A stretch of 64,000 nt of DNA from G013214665 sp964649815 (GCA_964649815.1 CAZYQC010000004.1:1-64000); one strand, 5' to 3'; shown: positions 16,461-25,950, counted from the first letter of the stretch. Translations and numbers: made by a program. Notes: generated by a model not told the origin, from the sequence alone.

Positions 16461-17204
16461 TTAGGTCAGCTCGCTGAGCAAGACGCCGGCCCCAACCAAG
16501 AGCGTCAGCAGGATCAGCAAACGCCGAAACGCGGTGTCGCTGAGGGCGCGGAAGACTGCAATCCCGACCTGAGCCGCGACAAGGCCGGTGGGCACAGTGA
16601 TCAGAAGCGCAGTCAGTGCCTGTTGATCATAAGCGCCGCGGAAAAAGAGCATCGTGACCGTCGTGCTTAGGATCAGCACGTTGAATGGCTGCAAAACCGC
16701 CCTGGTTTCCGACTTGGTCCAAGGCCGCATCGACAGCCATATGACCAACACAGCGCCAGAAACGGAGGCGGCCCCGCCAAGGATTCCGCCCACCAGACCA
16801 ATGCCCACGTCCAGAACGGGGGTCCGACGCGAAAAGGCGGGGAGGGCAGAGCGAAAGCCAAAGTAACCGCCGTAAAGGATGAGCATCGATGCGATCCCGA
16901 TGCGCAACGCACTTGCGTCGATCATACTGAGCAACGTCTGGCCCAGCGGAACGCCCAAAAGCCCCGGGATCAAAAAACGCATCAGCCGTTTGGGATGCGC
17001 GATGATGTCTTTGCGCACGATCCACAAGCCTTGAAGGCCAGCCAGCACAGACATCAACGCCACAATCGCAACCGCCCGCAGCGGGTCCAGAACCACCAGG
17101 TAAAAGCCCAACGCAAACAGCGCCGTGCCGGACCCAGACAGGCCGTTGATGAACCCGCCCGCAGCGGCGCCCAACACCAGGTAGAGGATGGTTTCCACAC
17201 TCAC
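16461..17204 (-). CDS. TSUP (TauE/SafE) family membrane exporter
   Basis: A 247-residue membrane protein of the sulfite exporter TauE/SafE family. It has the duplicated gly-rich core GAAAGGFINGLSGSGTALFALGF near the N terminus and GLVGGILGGAASVSGAVLVIWL in the second half, with about eight hydrophobic segments. It overlaps the LysR gene by 4 bp, so both are one unit. TauE-type members export sulfite or small organic anions, which fits a region rich in sulfonate and dicarboxylate genes. Substrate not determined. Confidence 0.88.
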   Translation of the reverse strand: MSVETILYLVLGAAAGGFINGLSGSGTALFALGFYLVVLDPLRAVAIVALMSVLAGLQGLWIVRKDIIAHPKRLMRFLIPGLLGVPLGQTLLSMIDASALRIGIASMLILYGGYFGFRSALPAFSRRTPVLDVGIGLVGGILGGAASVSGAVLVIWLSMRPWTKSETRAVLQPFNVLILSTTVTMLFFRGAYDQQALTALLITVPTGLVAAQVGIAVFRALSDTAFRRLLILLTLLVGAGVLLSELT

Positions 17205-18085
17205 CTCGCAGCACCCCGGTCGATGATCGACGACAACGCCTCCAAAAGCGCCTCGATGGCCTGCGCCTTGAGCTGATCGCGCCGGTGCGCCAACCCCAAA
17301 ACCCGTTTGGGCGCGTTTGGCCCAAGGCTGATGTGCTTGACCGACACATTGTCATAAGGCGCGACGGCCAGCCGTGGGACGATTGAGACACCCAAATTGG
17401 CATGCACCATGCTGGTGATGGCCTCTGGACTGTCGAGCTCCATCGTTTCCGCCACCCTGATCCGGTTCGATATGATCCAATTGTCGATCAACGTGCCCAG
17501 AACCGCATTCCGGTTAAAGCGGATATAGGGGCGTGAGGTCAGCAATCGGATGGGATCGCGTTCCTCTTCCTGCGGCGCCGCGATCAGTTCCATTTCCTCG
17601 GTCGCCAATGGCCGAAACTGAAGATCTCGGGGCAGCAAATGTGGCTGTGTCACGATGGCGGCATCGAGGTTGCCGCGTTCAATATCCGCCAGCATGTCGT
17701 TCGTCAGACCGGGGCGGATGTGCAATCCGATGTGTGGATGCGCAGCCTTGAGAACAGCCATCGCCTGCGGTGTCAGCCCGGTTAGCGTTGTCCGCAAAGC
17801 CCCGATCCGAAGCACACCGCGCAAACCATCGTCTTCTAGAACTGACGGAACCAGGTTGTCGTATTCAGCGATCATTTTGCGCGCCTTCGCCACAATCTCT
17901 TGCGCGATGGGGGTCAGCTCGGGCGTGCGCGTGCGTCTGTCAAACAGCGTGACGCCCAGATCAGCCTCAAGGCTTTGCATCTGTTGGCTTACCGCCGCAT
18001 GCGTCACATGGACCACGTCAGCCGCAGCGCCAAAGGTCTTGTTGTCGGCAATCGCAACCAACGTGCGCAGGTGTTTTATACTCAT
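17201..18085 (-). CDS. LysR-family transcriptional regulator
   Basis: A 294-residue LysR regulator. The N-terminal winged helix-turn-helix (LRTLVAIADNKTFGAAADVVHVTHAAVSQQMQSLEADLG) is complete and is followed by an effector-binding domain. It is cotranscribed with the TSUP exporter (4-bp overlap) and lies next to the convergent VOC/fumarase operon. Likely targets are the exporter and possibly the SDH-like/fumarase genes. A pathway intermediate would be the expected co-inducer. Confidence 0.93.
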   Translation of the reverse strand: MSIKHLRTLVAIADNKTFGAAADVVHVTHAAVSQQMQSLEADLGVTLFDRRTRTPELTPIAQEIVAKARKMIAEYDNLVPSVLEDDGLRGVLRIGALRTTLTGLTPQAMAVLKAAHPHIGLHIRPGLTNDMLADIERGNLDAAIVTQPHLLPRDLQFRPLATEEMELIAAPQEEERDPIRLLTSRPYIRFNRNAVLGTLIDNWIISNRIRVAETMELDSPEAITSMVHANLGVSIVPRLAVAPYDNVSVKHISLGPNAPKRVLGLAHRRDQLKAQAIEALLEALSSIIDRGAAR

Positions 18086-18186
18086 GGACGTCGCATGCGT
18101 TTCGTAAGGTTTGCTTTCGGTCGCGGCCCTTGGTGGGCGTAATCGAAAGAAAAGCTACACCTGCGTCGCACCGGCATCAATCGTCG

Positions 18187-19332
18187 CTAGAGCAGAGACA
18201 GCAACAAAGCGCGTGTGTTCTTTTCCGTCATCTCGACCGGATTTCCGCCCGTGCTCGGGTCGCGCAAAGCCGCCGCGACCAGACCGTCGATGTCGGGGTC
18301 CTCGACGCCCAAAGCGCCCAGCGTTGTGGGGATTGAAAACGACGCATTAAACGCATCGACAAAGGCGCAGAAGCCATCAAAGCCACCATCGATCCCCAAA
18401 TAGGCCGCCGCTTGGTCAAACTGCGGTCGAATGGCCTCTGCGTTGAACTTCAAAACGGCGGGCATGCACACCGCATTGGTCGTGCCGTGATGGGTGTGAT
18501 GCACCGCGCCGATGGGATGGCTCAGCGCGTGGATCGCACCCAGACCTTTTTGAAAGGCGGTTGCCCCCATTGCGGCGGCGCTCATCATATGCGCGCGCGC
18601 CTCCAGATCGTCTCCGTCCGCATAGGCGCGCGGCAAATAGGTCTTTACCAGCCGCATGCCTTCCAGGGCGATCCCCTGGCTCATCGGGTGGTAATGCGGC
18701 GAGGAATAGGCCTCGACGCAATGCGCAAACGCATCCAAGCCTGTCCCTGCCGTGATGAACTTGGGCATCCCAACAGTCAGCTCGGGGTCAGCGATGACCA
18801 CACCAGGCAGCATTTTTGGGTGGAAAATGATCTTTTTTTCTTGGCTGTCGGATTTGGTGATGATGCTGGCCCGGCCAACTTCCGAACCCGTGCCAGCCGT
18901 CGTTGGTACAGCGACAACCGGAGCGATTGCCTGTGCATCCGCCCGCGTCCACCAATCTCCGATGTCTTCAAAATCCCAAATGGGCCGCGTTTGACCTGCC
19001 ATAAAGGCGATCACCTTGCCCAAGTCGAGTGCGGAGCCGCCGCCAAAAGCGATCACGCCGTCAAAGCCCCCGTCGCGATAAACCGCAACGCCGGCCTCGG
19101 CATTGATGTCTGTTGGGTTCGGATCGACGTCTGCAAACAGCGCGCGGTCATGTCCGTCTGCTTCAAGGATATCCAAAGCCCGCGCGGTTATCGGCAGCCC
19201 GGCCAAGCCCTTGTCGGTCACCAACAGGGGCTTTGAGATCCCCAAAGCGGCACATGCCTCGGCCAGCTCGCTGATACGCCCCGCGCCAAATCGGATCGGG
19301 TTTGGGTAATTCCAATTCGCTGTCAGGGTCAT
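18187..19332 (-). CDS. Iron-containing alcohol dehydrogenase
   Basis: A 381-residue family III (iron-type) alcohol dehydrogenase. It shows the cofactor motif FGGGSALDLGK, the metal-ligand region (GTGLDAFAHCVEAYSS), and GAIHALSHPIGAVHHTHHGT, where His residues complete the iron site. Full family length. It is upstream of the LysR gene on the same strand with a 101-bp gap. The substrate is unknown: candidates are short alcohols, lactaldehyde-type compounds or hydroxy acids. Confidence 0.93.
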   Translation of the reverse strand: MTLTANWNYPNPIRFGAGRISELAEACAALGISKPLLVTDKGLAGLPITARALDILEADGHDRALFADVDPNPTDINAEAGVAVYRDGGFDGVIAFGGGSALDLGKVIAFMAGQTRPIWDFEDIGDWWTRADAQAIAPVVAVPTTAGTGSEVGRASIITKSDSQEKKIIFHPKMLPGVVIADPELTVGMPKFITAGTGLDAFAHCVEAYSSPHYHPMSQGIALEGMRLVKTYLPRAYADGDDLEARAHMMSAAAMGATAFQKGLGAIHALSHPIGAVHHTHHGTTNAVCMPAVLKFNAEAIRPQFDQAAAYLGIDGGFDGFCAFVDAFNASFSIPTTLGALGVEDPDIDGLVAAALRDPSTGGNPVEMTEKNTRALLLSLL

Positions 19333-19474
19333 GGCACGTCCTTTGTCAGTCTTGCGGAACCTTGTCGCGCAATCGCGGGAAATGGCAAGCGCACAGTCAC
19401 GCCCGCAAGCCGCCCTTCAGGCCTTGGCATGCTCTGAGGTTTTATCTGGCGCCGTTCTTGCTTACCTTTGGGGC

Positions 19475-20230
19475 ATGATCCGCGCCGTTGCATTGCTGTT
19501 GCTGGCTCTAGGAGCTTCCGCTTGGGCAACATATGCGTTTGGCCAGGACGTGCTATTTGCGCTCGGCCTGATCTTGGTTCAGCTGAAAATCCTGGGGCAA
19601 AAGCTGATCACCCTCAAGCCCGCGCTGCTCTTGGCGTGGTTCAAAACGCATGGCTTGGTTTTTCTCAAAAAAGACGTCCCCTACAAATGGGTGTCCAGCG
19701 TTCTGTTGCCCTTGGTCATGGGAAAAGCGTTCTTTCGCCGGATCGGACGCCTTGTGCAACGCATCACCAAACCGATCGCTGAACGGCGCGCTCGTTTGAT
19801 GGCTTGGTATGCTCAGCGCTCGGGCATCGAAAAGGTCGTGCTGACGCTCGCTTTGGTCAGCACGACACTGGCCCTTTCGGTGACGTCTGTTGGGCTGTGG
19901 CTCATCCTTTTTTCGGTGGGCCTGCCGATATGGGTTGTCTCCGCGATCCTGACGCTGGTGCGGGTCATGTTGCGCAGCGTTGAAAAGTACATCTTCAAAA
20001 TCGTCGCCTTTTTGCATCTGCGGTGGTTCTGGCGCTTTTTGCAGCGCCTTTTGCCTGCTTCGTGGATCGCTCGAAAACGGCGCTTTGATTACCGCGTCGC
20101 CCGCGCGGTGGTGCGCAAACGTCGTCTGACCGTTCGCCAAGTGGCCGACCGCAAAGACGATCTACCTTTTCGGATCGGCATTCTGCTCAGCTTCCTCTTC
20201 GGTTCAACTCGGCGCGAGGATGCGCCTTAG
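19475..20230 (+). CDS. Uncharacterised membrane protein
   Basis: A 251-residue protein I do not recognise. It has an N-terminal hydrophobic segment (MIRAVALLLLALGASAWATYAFG), a second around VLFALGLILVQLKIL, and a pair in the middle (VVLTLALVSTTLALSVTSVGLWLILFSVGLPIWVVSAILTL). Two strongly basic stretches follow, ending RRFDYRVARAVVRKRR. The ATG at 19475 is preferred because the upstream in-frame extension overlaps the divergent dehydrogenase promoter. It stands alone, divergent from the iron-type dehydrogenase. A membrane protein with a basic cytoplasmic tail is all that can be said. Confidence 0.65.
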   Translation: MIRAVALLLLALGASAWATYAFGQDVLFALGLILVQLKILGQKLITLKPALLLAWFKTHGLVFLKKDVPYKWVSSVLLPLVMGKAFFRRIGRLVQRITKPIAERRARLMAWYAQRSGIEKVVLTLALVSTTLALSVTSVGLWLILFSVGLPIWVVSAILTLVRVMLRSVEKYIFKIVAFLHLRWFWRFLQRLLPASWIARKRRFDYRVARAVVRKRRLTVRQVADRKDDLPFRIGILLSFLFGSTRREDAP

Positions 20231-20439
20231 AACCGTCGCGCGCCGCGTTAGGCTGTTTGCGGCTTAGGGAGACCGTCAATTGGTTGCCGGTAACTCGGGG
20301 GGGCGCCCGCGTCATCAGGGGGCAAGCCACGACAAGCGGTGGCCATGCGGGACGTGGCCCAGGCCGCAGGCGATCCCTGATTAACCCCGCGCGGTCACAG
20401 CTACAAAGCGCGCTGCCATCGGCGCAAACTGCCAAATTG

Positions 20440-21477
20440 TCAGTGCGGATTGAGCGAAATTTGCGCTTTGACGGCTTGGGTCCGGTCCGAGGCCATCTCG
20501 AACGCCGCGACGGCGTCTTGCATCGAAAAAGTATGCGTGATCAGTGGTTTGACGTCGATCTGACCACCTTGCATCAGTGCCACAGCCGTCGCAAACTCAC
20601 TATGAAATCGGAAAGAGCCGCGCAACTCAATCTCTTTGGCGGTCATCGCTTGCATCGGCAATGTCATATCACCACCCAAGCCCAGCTGCATCACAACAGC
20701 CCCTGGCCGCAGCGCCGTGATCGCAGCGCCCAAGGCTGCCGCGACGCCAGAGCATTCGAACAATACATCGAAATGACCTTTGTCCGCACCGAATGCGTCA
20801 AGCGCTGTCGCGTTCTCCGCGACGTTGAAGGTGGCGTCCGCACCGATCTCTGACGCTTTGGCCAATGTAAAATCTGTGACGTCGGTCGCCACGACCTCGA
20901 CCGCACCCGCCGCGCGGGCCACGCAAATCGCAAGCATGCCAATCGGCCCGCATCCTGTGACCAAAACACGTTTGCCCATCAGGTCGCCCGCCCGCCGGGC
21001 AGCATGCAAGACCACGGCCAAGGGCTCGGCTGTTGCGGCCTCGCCTGCTGTTAAACCGTCCGCAACGACACATTGGCGATGGTCCGCAACAATCATCTCG
21101 CGGAACGCCCCTTGGATATGCGGAAATGGCATGGCCGAGCCGTAAAAACGCATGTTCAGGCAATGCTGGTGTTCGCCTGCTTGGCAATATGCGCAGGTGT
21201 AACACGGCCGCGACGGTGACAGCGCCACAAGCTGACCAACCTCAAGCCCGTCAACATCCGCGCCCAATACGGCGACCCGGCCAGAGACCTCATGACCCAA
21301 GATCATCGGCTCTTTCAACTGGATAGGGCCAAAGCCGCCGTGGTTGTAGTAATGCAAATCCGATCCACAGATCCCGCCAGTTTCCAACGTGATCAGTACC
21401 TCGCCCACGCCAGGCGACGGCACGTCGCGCGTTTCAACACGCAAGTCTTTCGCGGCATGCGCGACAATGGCTTTCAT
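20440..21477 (-). CDS. idnD: L-idonate 5-dehydrogenase-like zinc dehydrogenase
   Basis: A 345-residue MDR enzyme close to IdnD. Catalytic zinc motifs are GGICGSDLHYYNHGG and LGHEVSG, the structural zinc lobe is CYTCAYCQAGEHQHC, and the NAD-binding loop is GCGPIGMLA. IdnD oxidises L-idonate to 5-keto-D-gluconate. The divergent neighbour is a gluconate 5-dehydrogenase-like SDR, the next enzyme in that pathway, and a Gnt/Idn-type operator lies between them, which strengthens the assignment. Sorbitol/xylitol dehydrogenase-like activity is the main alternative. Confidence 0.8.
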   Translation of the reverse strand: MKAIVAHAAKDLRVETRDVPSPGVGEVLITLETGGICGSDLHYYNHGGFGPIQLKEPMILGHEVSGRVAVLGADVDGLEVGQLVALSPSRPCYTCAYCQAGEHQHCLNMRFYGSAMPFPHIQGAFREMIVADHRQCVVADGLTAGEAATAEPLAVVLHAARRAGDLMGKRVLVTGCGPIGMLAICVARAAGAVEVVATDVTDFTLAKASEIGADATFNVAENATALDAFGADKGHFDVLFECSGVAAALGAAITALRPGAVVMQLGLGGDMTLPMQAMTAKEIELRGSFRFHSEFATAVALMQGGQIDVKPLITHTFSMQDAVAAFEMASDRTQAVKAQISLNPH

Positions 21478-21524
21478 ATCGTCTCTCTTGGGTGTGGCAT
21501 GTCAGAAATCGAATTGACTTTGAG

Positions 21525-21538
21525 TGTTACCGATAACA
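21525..21538. promoter_or_regulatory. GntR/IdnR-type (LacI-family) operator
   Basis: TGTTACCGATAACA, with perfect TGTTA/TAACA arms, matches the pattern bound by the E. coli gluconate/idonate repressors GntR and IdnR. It lies in the 113-bp divergent region between idnD and idnO, where one site could control both. No LacI-family gene is adjacent, so the cognate regulator is elsewhere. Confidence 0.78.
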
Positions 21539-21590
21539 GTCTATTTCGGCTAGCCCGATGCCACAAGCACATCTGCCCGATAGGATTGCC

Positions 21591-22352
21591 ATGACGACGA
21601 CTTCCGATCTCTTTTCTCTCACGGGCAAGCGCGCTCTTGTGACAGGATCTTCCCAGGGCATAGGCTTTGCGCTGGCTCAAGGTTTGCAAAGCGCGGGCGC
21701 GCAGGTTGTTCTGAACGGGAGAGACCGAGCAAAACTATCCGATGCGGCCAAGGCGCTGGGCGTAACCGAGACTTTGGCCTTTGATGCAACCGATCACGAT
21801 GTGGTACGCACAGCGGTTGATGATTTCGAAGCCACGCATGGCGCCATCGATATTCTGGTCAACAACGCCGGCATGCAGCATCGCACCCCACTCCAAGATT
21901 TCCCGGCCGAGCGGTTTGATGCGCTTTTGCAAACCAATGTCGCCAGCGTGTTTCACGTCGGCCAGGCTTGCGCGCGCCATATGATCAAACGGGGTGCGGG
22001 CAAAATCATCAACATCGCCAGTGTTCAGACCGCACTCGCCCGACCCGGTATCGCGCCTTACACGGCGACCAAAGGGGCTGTGGCCAATTTGACAAAGGGC
22101 ATGGCGACTGATTGGGCACAGTACGGTTTGCAATGCAATGCGATTGCGCCCGGCTATTTTGACACACCTTTGAATGCAGCACTGGTCGCAGACCCAGAGT
22201 TCTCAGCCTGGCTGGAAAAACGCACACCCGCCGGGCGCTGGGGCAAGGTCGAAGAATTGGTCGGCGCGTGTGTTTTTCTGTCCTCGGCGGCCTCCAGCTT
22301 TGTCAACGGCCATACGCTGTTTGTCGACGGCGGCATCACGGCCTCGCTCTGA
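21591..22352 (+). CDS. idnO: Gluconate 5-dehydrogenase-like SDR
   Basis: A 253-residue classical SDR with N-terminal LFSLTGKRALVTGSSQGIG, cofactor glycines at 19-25, and catalytic Ser144, Tyr157 and Lys161 (YTATKGAV). The C-terminal SSFVNGHTLFVDGGI is typical of IdnO/Gno. IdnO interconverts 5-keto-D-gluconate and D-gluconate. It diverges from idnD across a shared Gnt-type operator. The ATG at 21591 is chosen because the family N terminus begins there. Generic SDR activity on another sugar acid cannot be excluded. Confidence 0.8.
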   Translation: MTTTSDLFSLTGKRALVTGSSQGIGFALAQGLQSAGAQVVLNGRDRAKLSDAAKALGVTETLAFDATDHDVVRTAVDDFEATHGAIDILVNNAGMQHRTPLQDFPAERFDALLQTNVASVFHVGQACARHMIKRGAGKIINIASVQTALARPGIAPYTATKGAVANLTKGMATDWAQYGLQCNAIAPGYFDTPLNAALVADPEFSAWLEKRTPAGRWGKVEELVGACVFLSSAASSFVNGHTLFVDGGITASL

Positions 22353-22432
22353 TCTGCCGCTCAGGCAAACAACCCATGATCGACCAAGGCACCCTAACAA
22401 ACGTTCGCGAGCAGGTCGGCGCGCAGTGGTCT

Positions 22433-24577
22433 TTAGTCCTTTTGCGCGCCGAGTTGCGAAACCACGTTCAAGATCATCTGCAGACCCGCGTTCTGGCCCA
22501 AAGACATCACAGATTCCGGGTGGAACTGAACGGCTGCAATGGGCAAGCTCCGGTGTTCCAGCGCCATTGGAATCCCGTCTTCGGTCACAGCCGTGACTTC
22601 CAACTCGTCCGGTAACGCATCAACCTGTGCATAAAGCGAATGGTACCGCCCGATCGCCACGTCATTCGGAAGACCGTCAAACACGATGCCGGGTTGCGTG
22701 ATCTGAATACGCGAGGGTTTCCCGTGCATGGGCGTTTCCAACTGGCTTAAAGCGCCGCCAAAATGGCAGGCAATCGCCTGCATGCCCAGACATACACCAA
22801 AGATAGGCAACTCTCGATCCAGGGCCATCTGAATGGTGGCCGAGCAATCGAAATCCTCGGGCGATCCTGGCCCTGGCGACATCAAAACCAGATCCGGCCT
22901 GAACGTGTCCAAAACGCTGCTTTCGAGCGGGGTGCGCGTTGTCAAAACCTCTGCACCCGTTTGGCGCACGTAATTCGCCAGCGTGTGAACAAAGCTGTCT
23001 TCGTGATCGACCAGCAGGATCCGGCGCCCTTCGCCCAGCCGGGGAACTGTGCTGTCGACGGTCGAGTTTGATCGCATATCGCCCCGGATCGCGGCACGCA
23101 TCGCTGACGCTTTCAGCTCTGTCTCGGCTTCTTCGGCTTCTGGGTCGCTGTCGTACAGTAAGGTCGCGCCTGCCCGCACCTGAGCGACACCGTCCTTGAT
23201 CCGAATGGTGCGCAGGGTCAGCCCAGTGTTCATGTCGCCATTGAACAACATCGCGCCGACCGCGCCCCCGTACCAAGCGCGCGTGGATTTTTCGTGTTCC
23301 TCGATGAACCGCATCGCCCACAGTTTTGGCGCGCCGGTGACGGTGACGGCCCAGGCGTGGCTCAGGAACGCATCCATCGCATCCATTTCGGGGCGGAGCT
23401 GCCCTTCGATGTGGTCGACCGTGTGGATCAGCCGCGAATACATTTCGATCTGGCGGCGTCCGATGACCCGAACAGACCCGGGCACGCAGACCCGGCTTTT
23501 GTCGTTGCGGTCCACGTCCGTGCACATCGTCAACTCGCTCTCGTCCTTTTCGGACTGCAGCAAGGTCAGGACTTGTTTGCTGTCTTCGATGGCGTCCTTG
23601 CCCCGCGCAATCGTGCCGGAGATCGGGCAGGTCTCGACCCTGCAACCCGTGACGCGCACGAACATCTCGGGCGAGGCGCCCACCAAATATTCTTGGTCCC
23701 CAAGGTTCATGATAAAGCCAAACGGCGCCGGATTGATGGTCGTGAGGCGCTGAAAGATGTCCGCAGGCGTGTCGTGGCAAGCCTCATAAAATACCTGACC
23801 TGGCACAACTTCGAAAAGGTCGCCGCGCTTAAAGCTTTCTTTCGCTTTGACAACCATCTTGGCGTATTCGCCCGGCACATGGTCGCCCATCGGCACGTCT
23901 TGTGGCCCAAACTGAAACGGCTCATCCGTGCCGCCGGTCTCCACCCCTTCGGTTGTCGCCGCGCCCTTGGCGAATTCGTAATGAACTTCGATCGCTTCCT
24001 GACCGTAATTGTCGACGATCAGAACGCGATCAGGGATAAACATCACAAGGTCGCGCTGATCATCTGGCCGTTCCAGGTGGAACGTGATCGGCTCGAACTG
24101 AAACGCCAGGTCATACCCCATCGCACCATATAGCCCCAAGCTTTCGTCCGCGTCCGAATGGAAGACGTCCGAAATGACCCGCAGCACCGAAAATACCGAC
24201 GGCGCGCGGGATCGCTCTTCTTCGTTGAAGACGCGATCGGGCGTTTTGACGGTAAGATCGATTGCCGTGCCATTGCTCTGCTTGGCCGCAATATCCGCGC
24301 AGGCGTCCAGCGCCCCTTCGATGAAGCCAAGCAGGATCTCGCCGCGTTTGTTTAGCGCCGTCACCTTCATCGCCCGTCCTCGGGCTTCGATCATGACGGG
24401 CGGGTCGAAAAAGCCGAACTCCCAGCGGTTGTAGCGGCCCGGATATTCGTAATTTGACGCCAGATAGACGCCTTTTCGATGGTTTAGCTTGGCAACCAAA
24501 TCGCTGTTGGCCGTCTCAAATGGCGCAGCCGCGCTGGTCTTGGTGACGACAATGCCACCGCGTGTTTCATACTTCAT
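22433..24577 (-). CDS. trpE(G): Fused anthranilate synthase TrpE-TrpG
   Basis: A 714-residue fusion. Residues about 1-510 form the chorismate-binding TrpE part, with CPISGTIARGKD, DVDRNDKSRVC and TVTGAPKLWAMRF. Residues about 520-714 are the glutamine amidotransferase TrpG part: DHEDSFVHTLANYVRQTG, nucleophile Cys in GVCLGMQAI, and His-Glu in VQFHPESV. It converts chorismate plus glutamine to anthranilate, the first step of tryptophan synthesis. This single-chain architecture is the one known from rhizobia, where it is controlled by a Trp leader peptide. A Trp-containing frame lies upstream here too. Confidence 0.95.
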   Translation of the reverse strand: MKYETRGGIVVTKTSAAAPFETANSDLVAKLNHRKGVYLASNYEYPGRYNRWEFGFFDPPVMIEARGRAMKVTALNKRGEILLGFIEGALDACADIAAKQSNGTAIDLTVKTPDRVFNEEERSRAPSVFSVLRVISDVFHSDADESLGLYGAMGYDLAFQFEPITFHLERPDDQRDLVMFIPDRVLIVDNYGQEAIEVHYEFAKGAATTEGVETGGTDEPFQFGPQDVPMGDHVPGEYAKMVVKAKESFKRGDLFEVVPGQVFYEACHDTPADIFQRLTTINPAPFGFIMNLGDQEYLVGASPEMFVRVTGCRVETCPISGTIARGKDAIEDSKQVLTLLQSEKDESELTMCTDVDRNDKSRVCVPGSVRVIGRRQIEMYSRLIHTVDHIEGQLRPEMDAMDAFLSHAWAVTVTGAPKLWAMRFIEEHEKSTRAWYGGAVGAMLFNGDMNTGLTLRTIRIKDGVAQVRAGATLLYDSDPEAEEAETELKASAMRAAIRGDMRSNSTVDSTVPRLGEGRRILLVDHEDSFVHTLANYVRQTGAEVLTTRTPLESSVLDTFRPDLVLMSPGPGSPEDFDCSATIQMALDRELPIFGVCLGMQAIACHFGGALSQLETPMHGKPSRIQITQPGIVFDGLPNDVAIGRYHSLYAQVDALPDELEVTAVTEDGIPMALEHRSLPIAAVQFHPESVMSLGQNAGLQMILNVVSQLGAQKD

Positions 24578-24936
24578 GTGTCTGAGGTCCTGAGTGGAGC
24601 TGGAATACGGAACGGGAAACGGGCCCGCGGGCAGAATCTGCCGCGTTCAAGGAAAGTTCAGTTTCGCCATCGAAAGTCACTCATACCGCTTCGATATGAG
24701 GATCAGTGCCGAAAAACAAGGCCAGAATCGCCACCATGTATCCGTTCCGTAAAACCAGCCGGATTTGCCCAAGTGTCAGACCCGGCGCTGCCCCGTGGCC
24801 CGCGCGAAAAATGCGCAACTTTCGGGCCGGGAAAGGTGCGTGCGCATTTTCTGACTATTTTAATCGGAAACACTTGCCTTCGCCCGCGACTCGTGCAACT
24901 GACAATTTCAGTAAGGTTTTCACTGGAGACACCCCC
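24578..24936. promoter_or_regulatory. Divergent intergenic region between trpE(G) and the iron-binding protein gene; possible Trp leader
   Basis: On the minus strand a short frame ending at 24677 contains TGG TGG CGA TTC TGG (complement of 24722-24736), reading Trp-Trp-Arg-Phe-Trp. Its only upstream in-frame start candidate is TTG at 24772-24770, and it is followed by a GCGGCAGA/TCTGCCCGC hairpin but no T-run. That is suggestive of attenuation, not proof. On the plus strand the region before 24937 is AT-richer and probably holds the fbpA promoter. No other gene is seen. Confidence 0.35.
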
Positions 24937-25950
24937 ATGACCCCGCGTATTCCCGTTCTGGCCGTTGCCGCGACACTGATTGCCACGCAATCCATCGCAG
25001 ACGAGCTGAACCTCTATTCCTCTCGCCACTACGACACGGACGAACGTCTGTATTCCGATTTCACCGATGCCACAGGCATCAAGATCAACCGTATCGAAGG
25101 TAAAGCAGACGAGCTGATCGCCCGGATGCAGGCCGAAGGCGCGAACTCTCCTGCAGACATTTTGTTGACGGTCGACACATCCCGCCTGGAGCGTGCCAAA
25201 AACGCGGGCGTTTTGCAGGCGATCGACAGTGACGTGCTTGAAACGCGTATCCCCGCCAACTTGCAGGACGCTGACAATCAATGGTTCGGCTTTTCGCAGC
25301 GCGCGCGGATCATCTTTTACGACAAAACCGACGTGACCGAGCCTCCGGCCACATATGTCGAACTGGCTGACCCAAAGTTCAAAGGCCAAGTCTGCCACCG
25401 CTCGTCCTCGAACGTCTATTCCCAAACGCTGCTGTCCGCAGTCATCGAAAACTACGGAGAAGCCGCGGCCAAAGACTGGGCCGCTGGCGTTGTCGCAAAC
25501 TTCGCGCGCGATCCCCAAGGCGGCGACACGGATCAATTGCGTGGTCTGGTCTCTGGTGAATGCGATATCTCGATTTCCAACACCTATTACTTTGCCCGCG
25601 CCATCCGCCGTGATGTGAAAGGCCTGCCTGAAGAGGCGCGCGCAGACATCGGTTGGGTCTTTCCTGCACAAAACGCTGAAGGCGCGCATATGAACCTGTC
25701 TGGCGGCGGCGTTGCGGCCAACGCACCGAACAAGGAAAACGCGATCAAATTTCTGGAATACCTCGCCTCCGATCAGGCGCAGCAGTACTTCTCGGCCGGC
25801 AATGACGAATACCCAGCCGTACCTGGCGTCGGTCTGTCGCCGTCGGTCGCCGCACTTGGCATGTTCCGCCCGGATGATGTGGATTTGTCCTCGGTCGCTG
25901 AAAACGTGCCTGCCGCACAAGCGATTTTCAACGAAGTTGGCTGGAAGTAA
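24937..25950 (+). CDS. Periplasmic Fe(3+)-binding protein of an iron ABC transporter (FbpA/AfuA family)
   Basis: A 337-residue periplasmic binding protein with a Sec signal (MTPRIPVLAVAATLIATQSIA, cleavage before DELNLYSS). The N-terminal LNLYSSRHYDTDERLY and the later adjacent tyrosines in SNTYYFAR are hallmarks of ferric-ion-binding FbpA/FutA proteins, where tyrosines coordinate iron. The ATG at 24937 is used because it begins the signal peptide. Permease and ATPase genes are not next to it: a terminator follows and the next gene is on the other strand. It therefore acts with components encoded elsewhere. Confidence 0.9.
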   Translation: MTPRIPVLAVAATLIATQSIADELNLYSSRHYDTDERLYSDFTDATGIKINRIEGKADELIARMQAEGANSPADILLTVDTSRLERAKNAGVLQAIDSDVLETRIPANLQDADNQWFGFSQRARIIFYDKTDVTEPPATYVELADPKFKGQVCHRSSSNVYSQTLLSAVIENYGEAAAKDWAAGVVANFARDPQGGDTDQLRGLVSGECDISISNTYYFARAIRRDVKGLPEEARADIGWVFPAQNAEGAHMNLSGGGVAANAPNKENAIKFLEYLASDQAQQYFSAGNDEYPAVPGVGLSPSVAALGMFRPDDVDLSSVAENVPAAQAIFNEVGWK

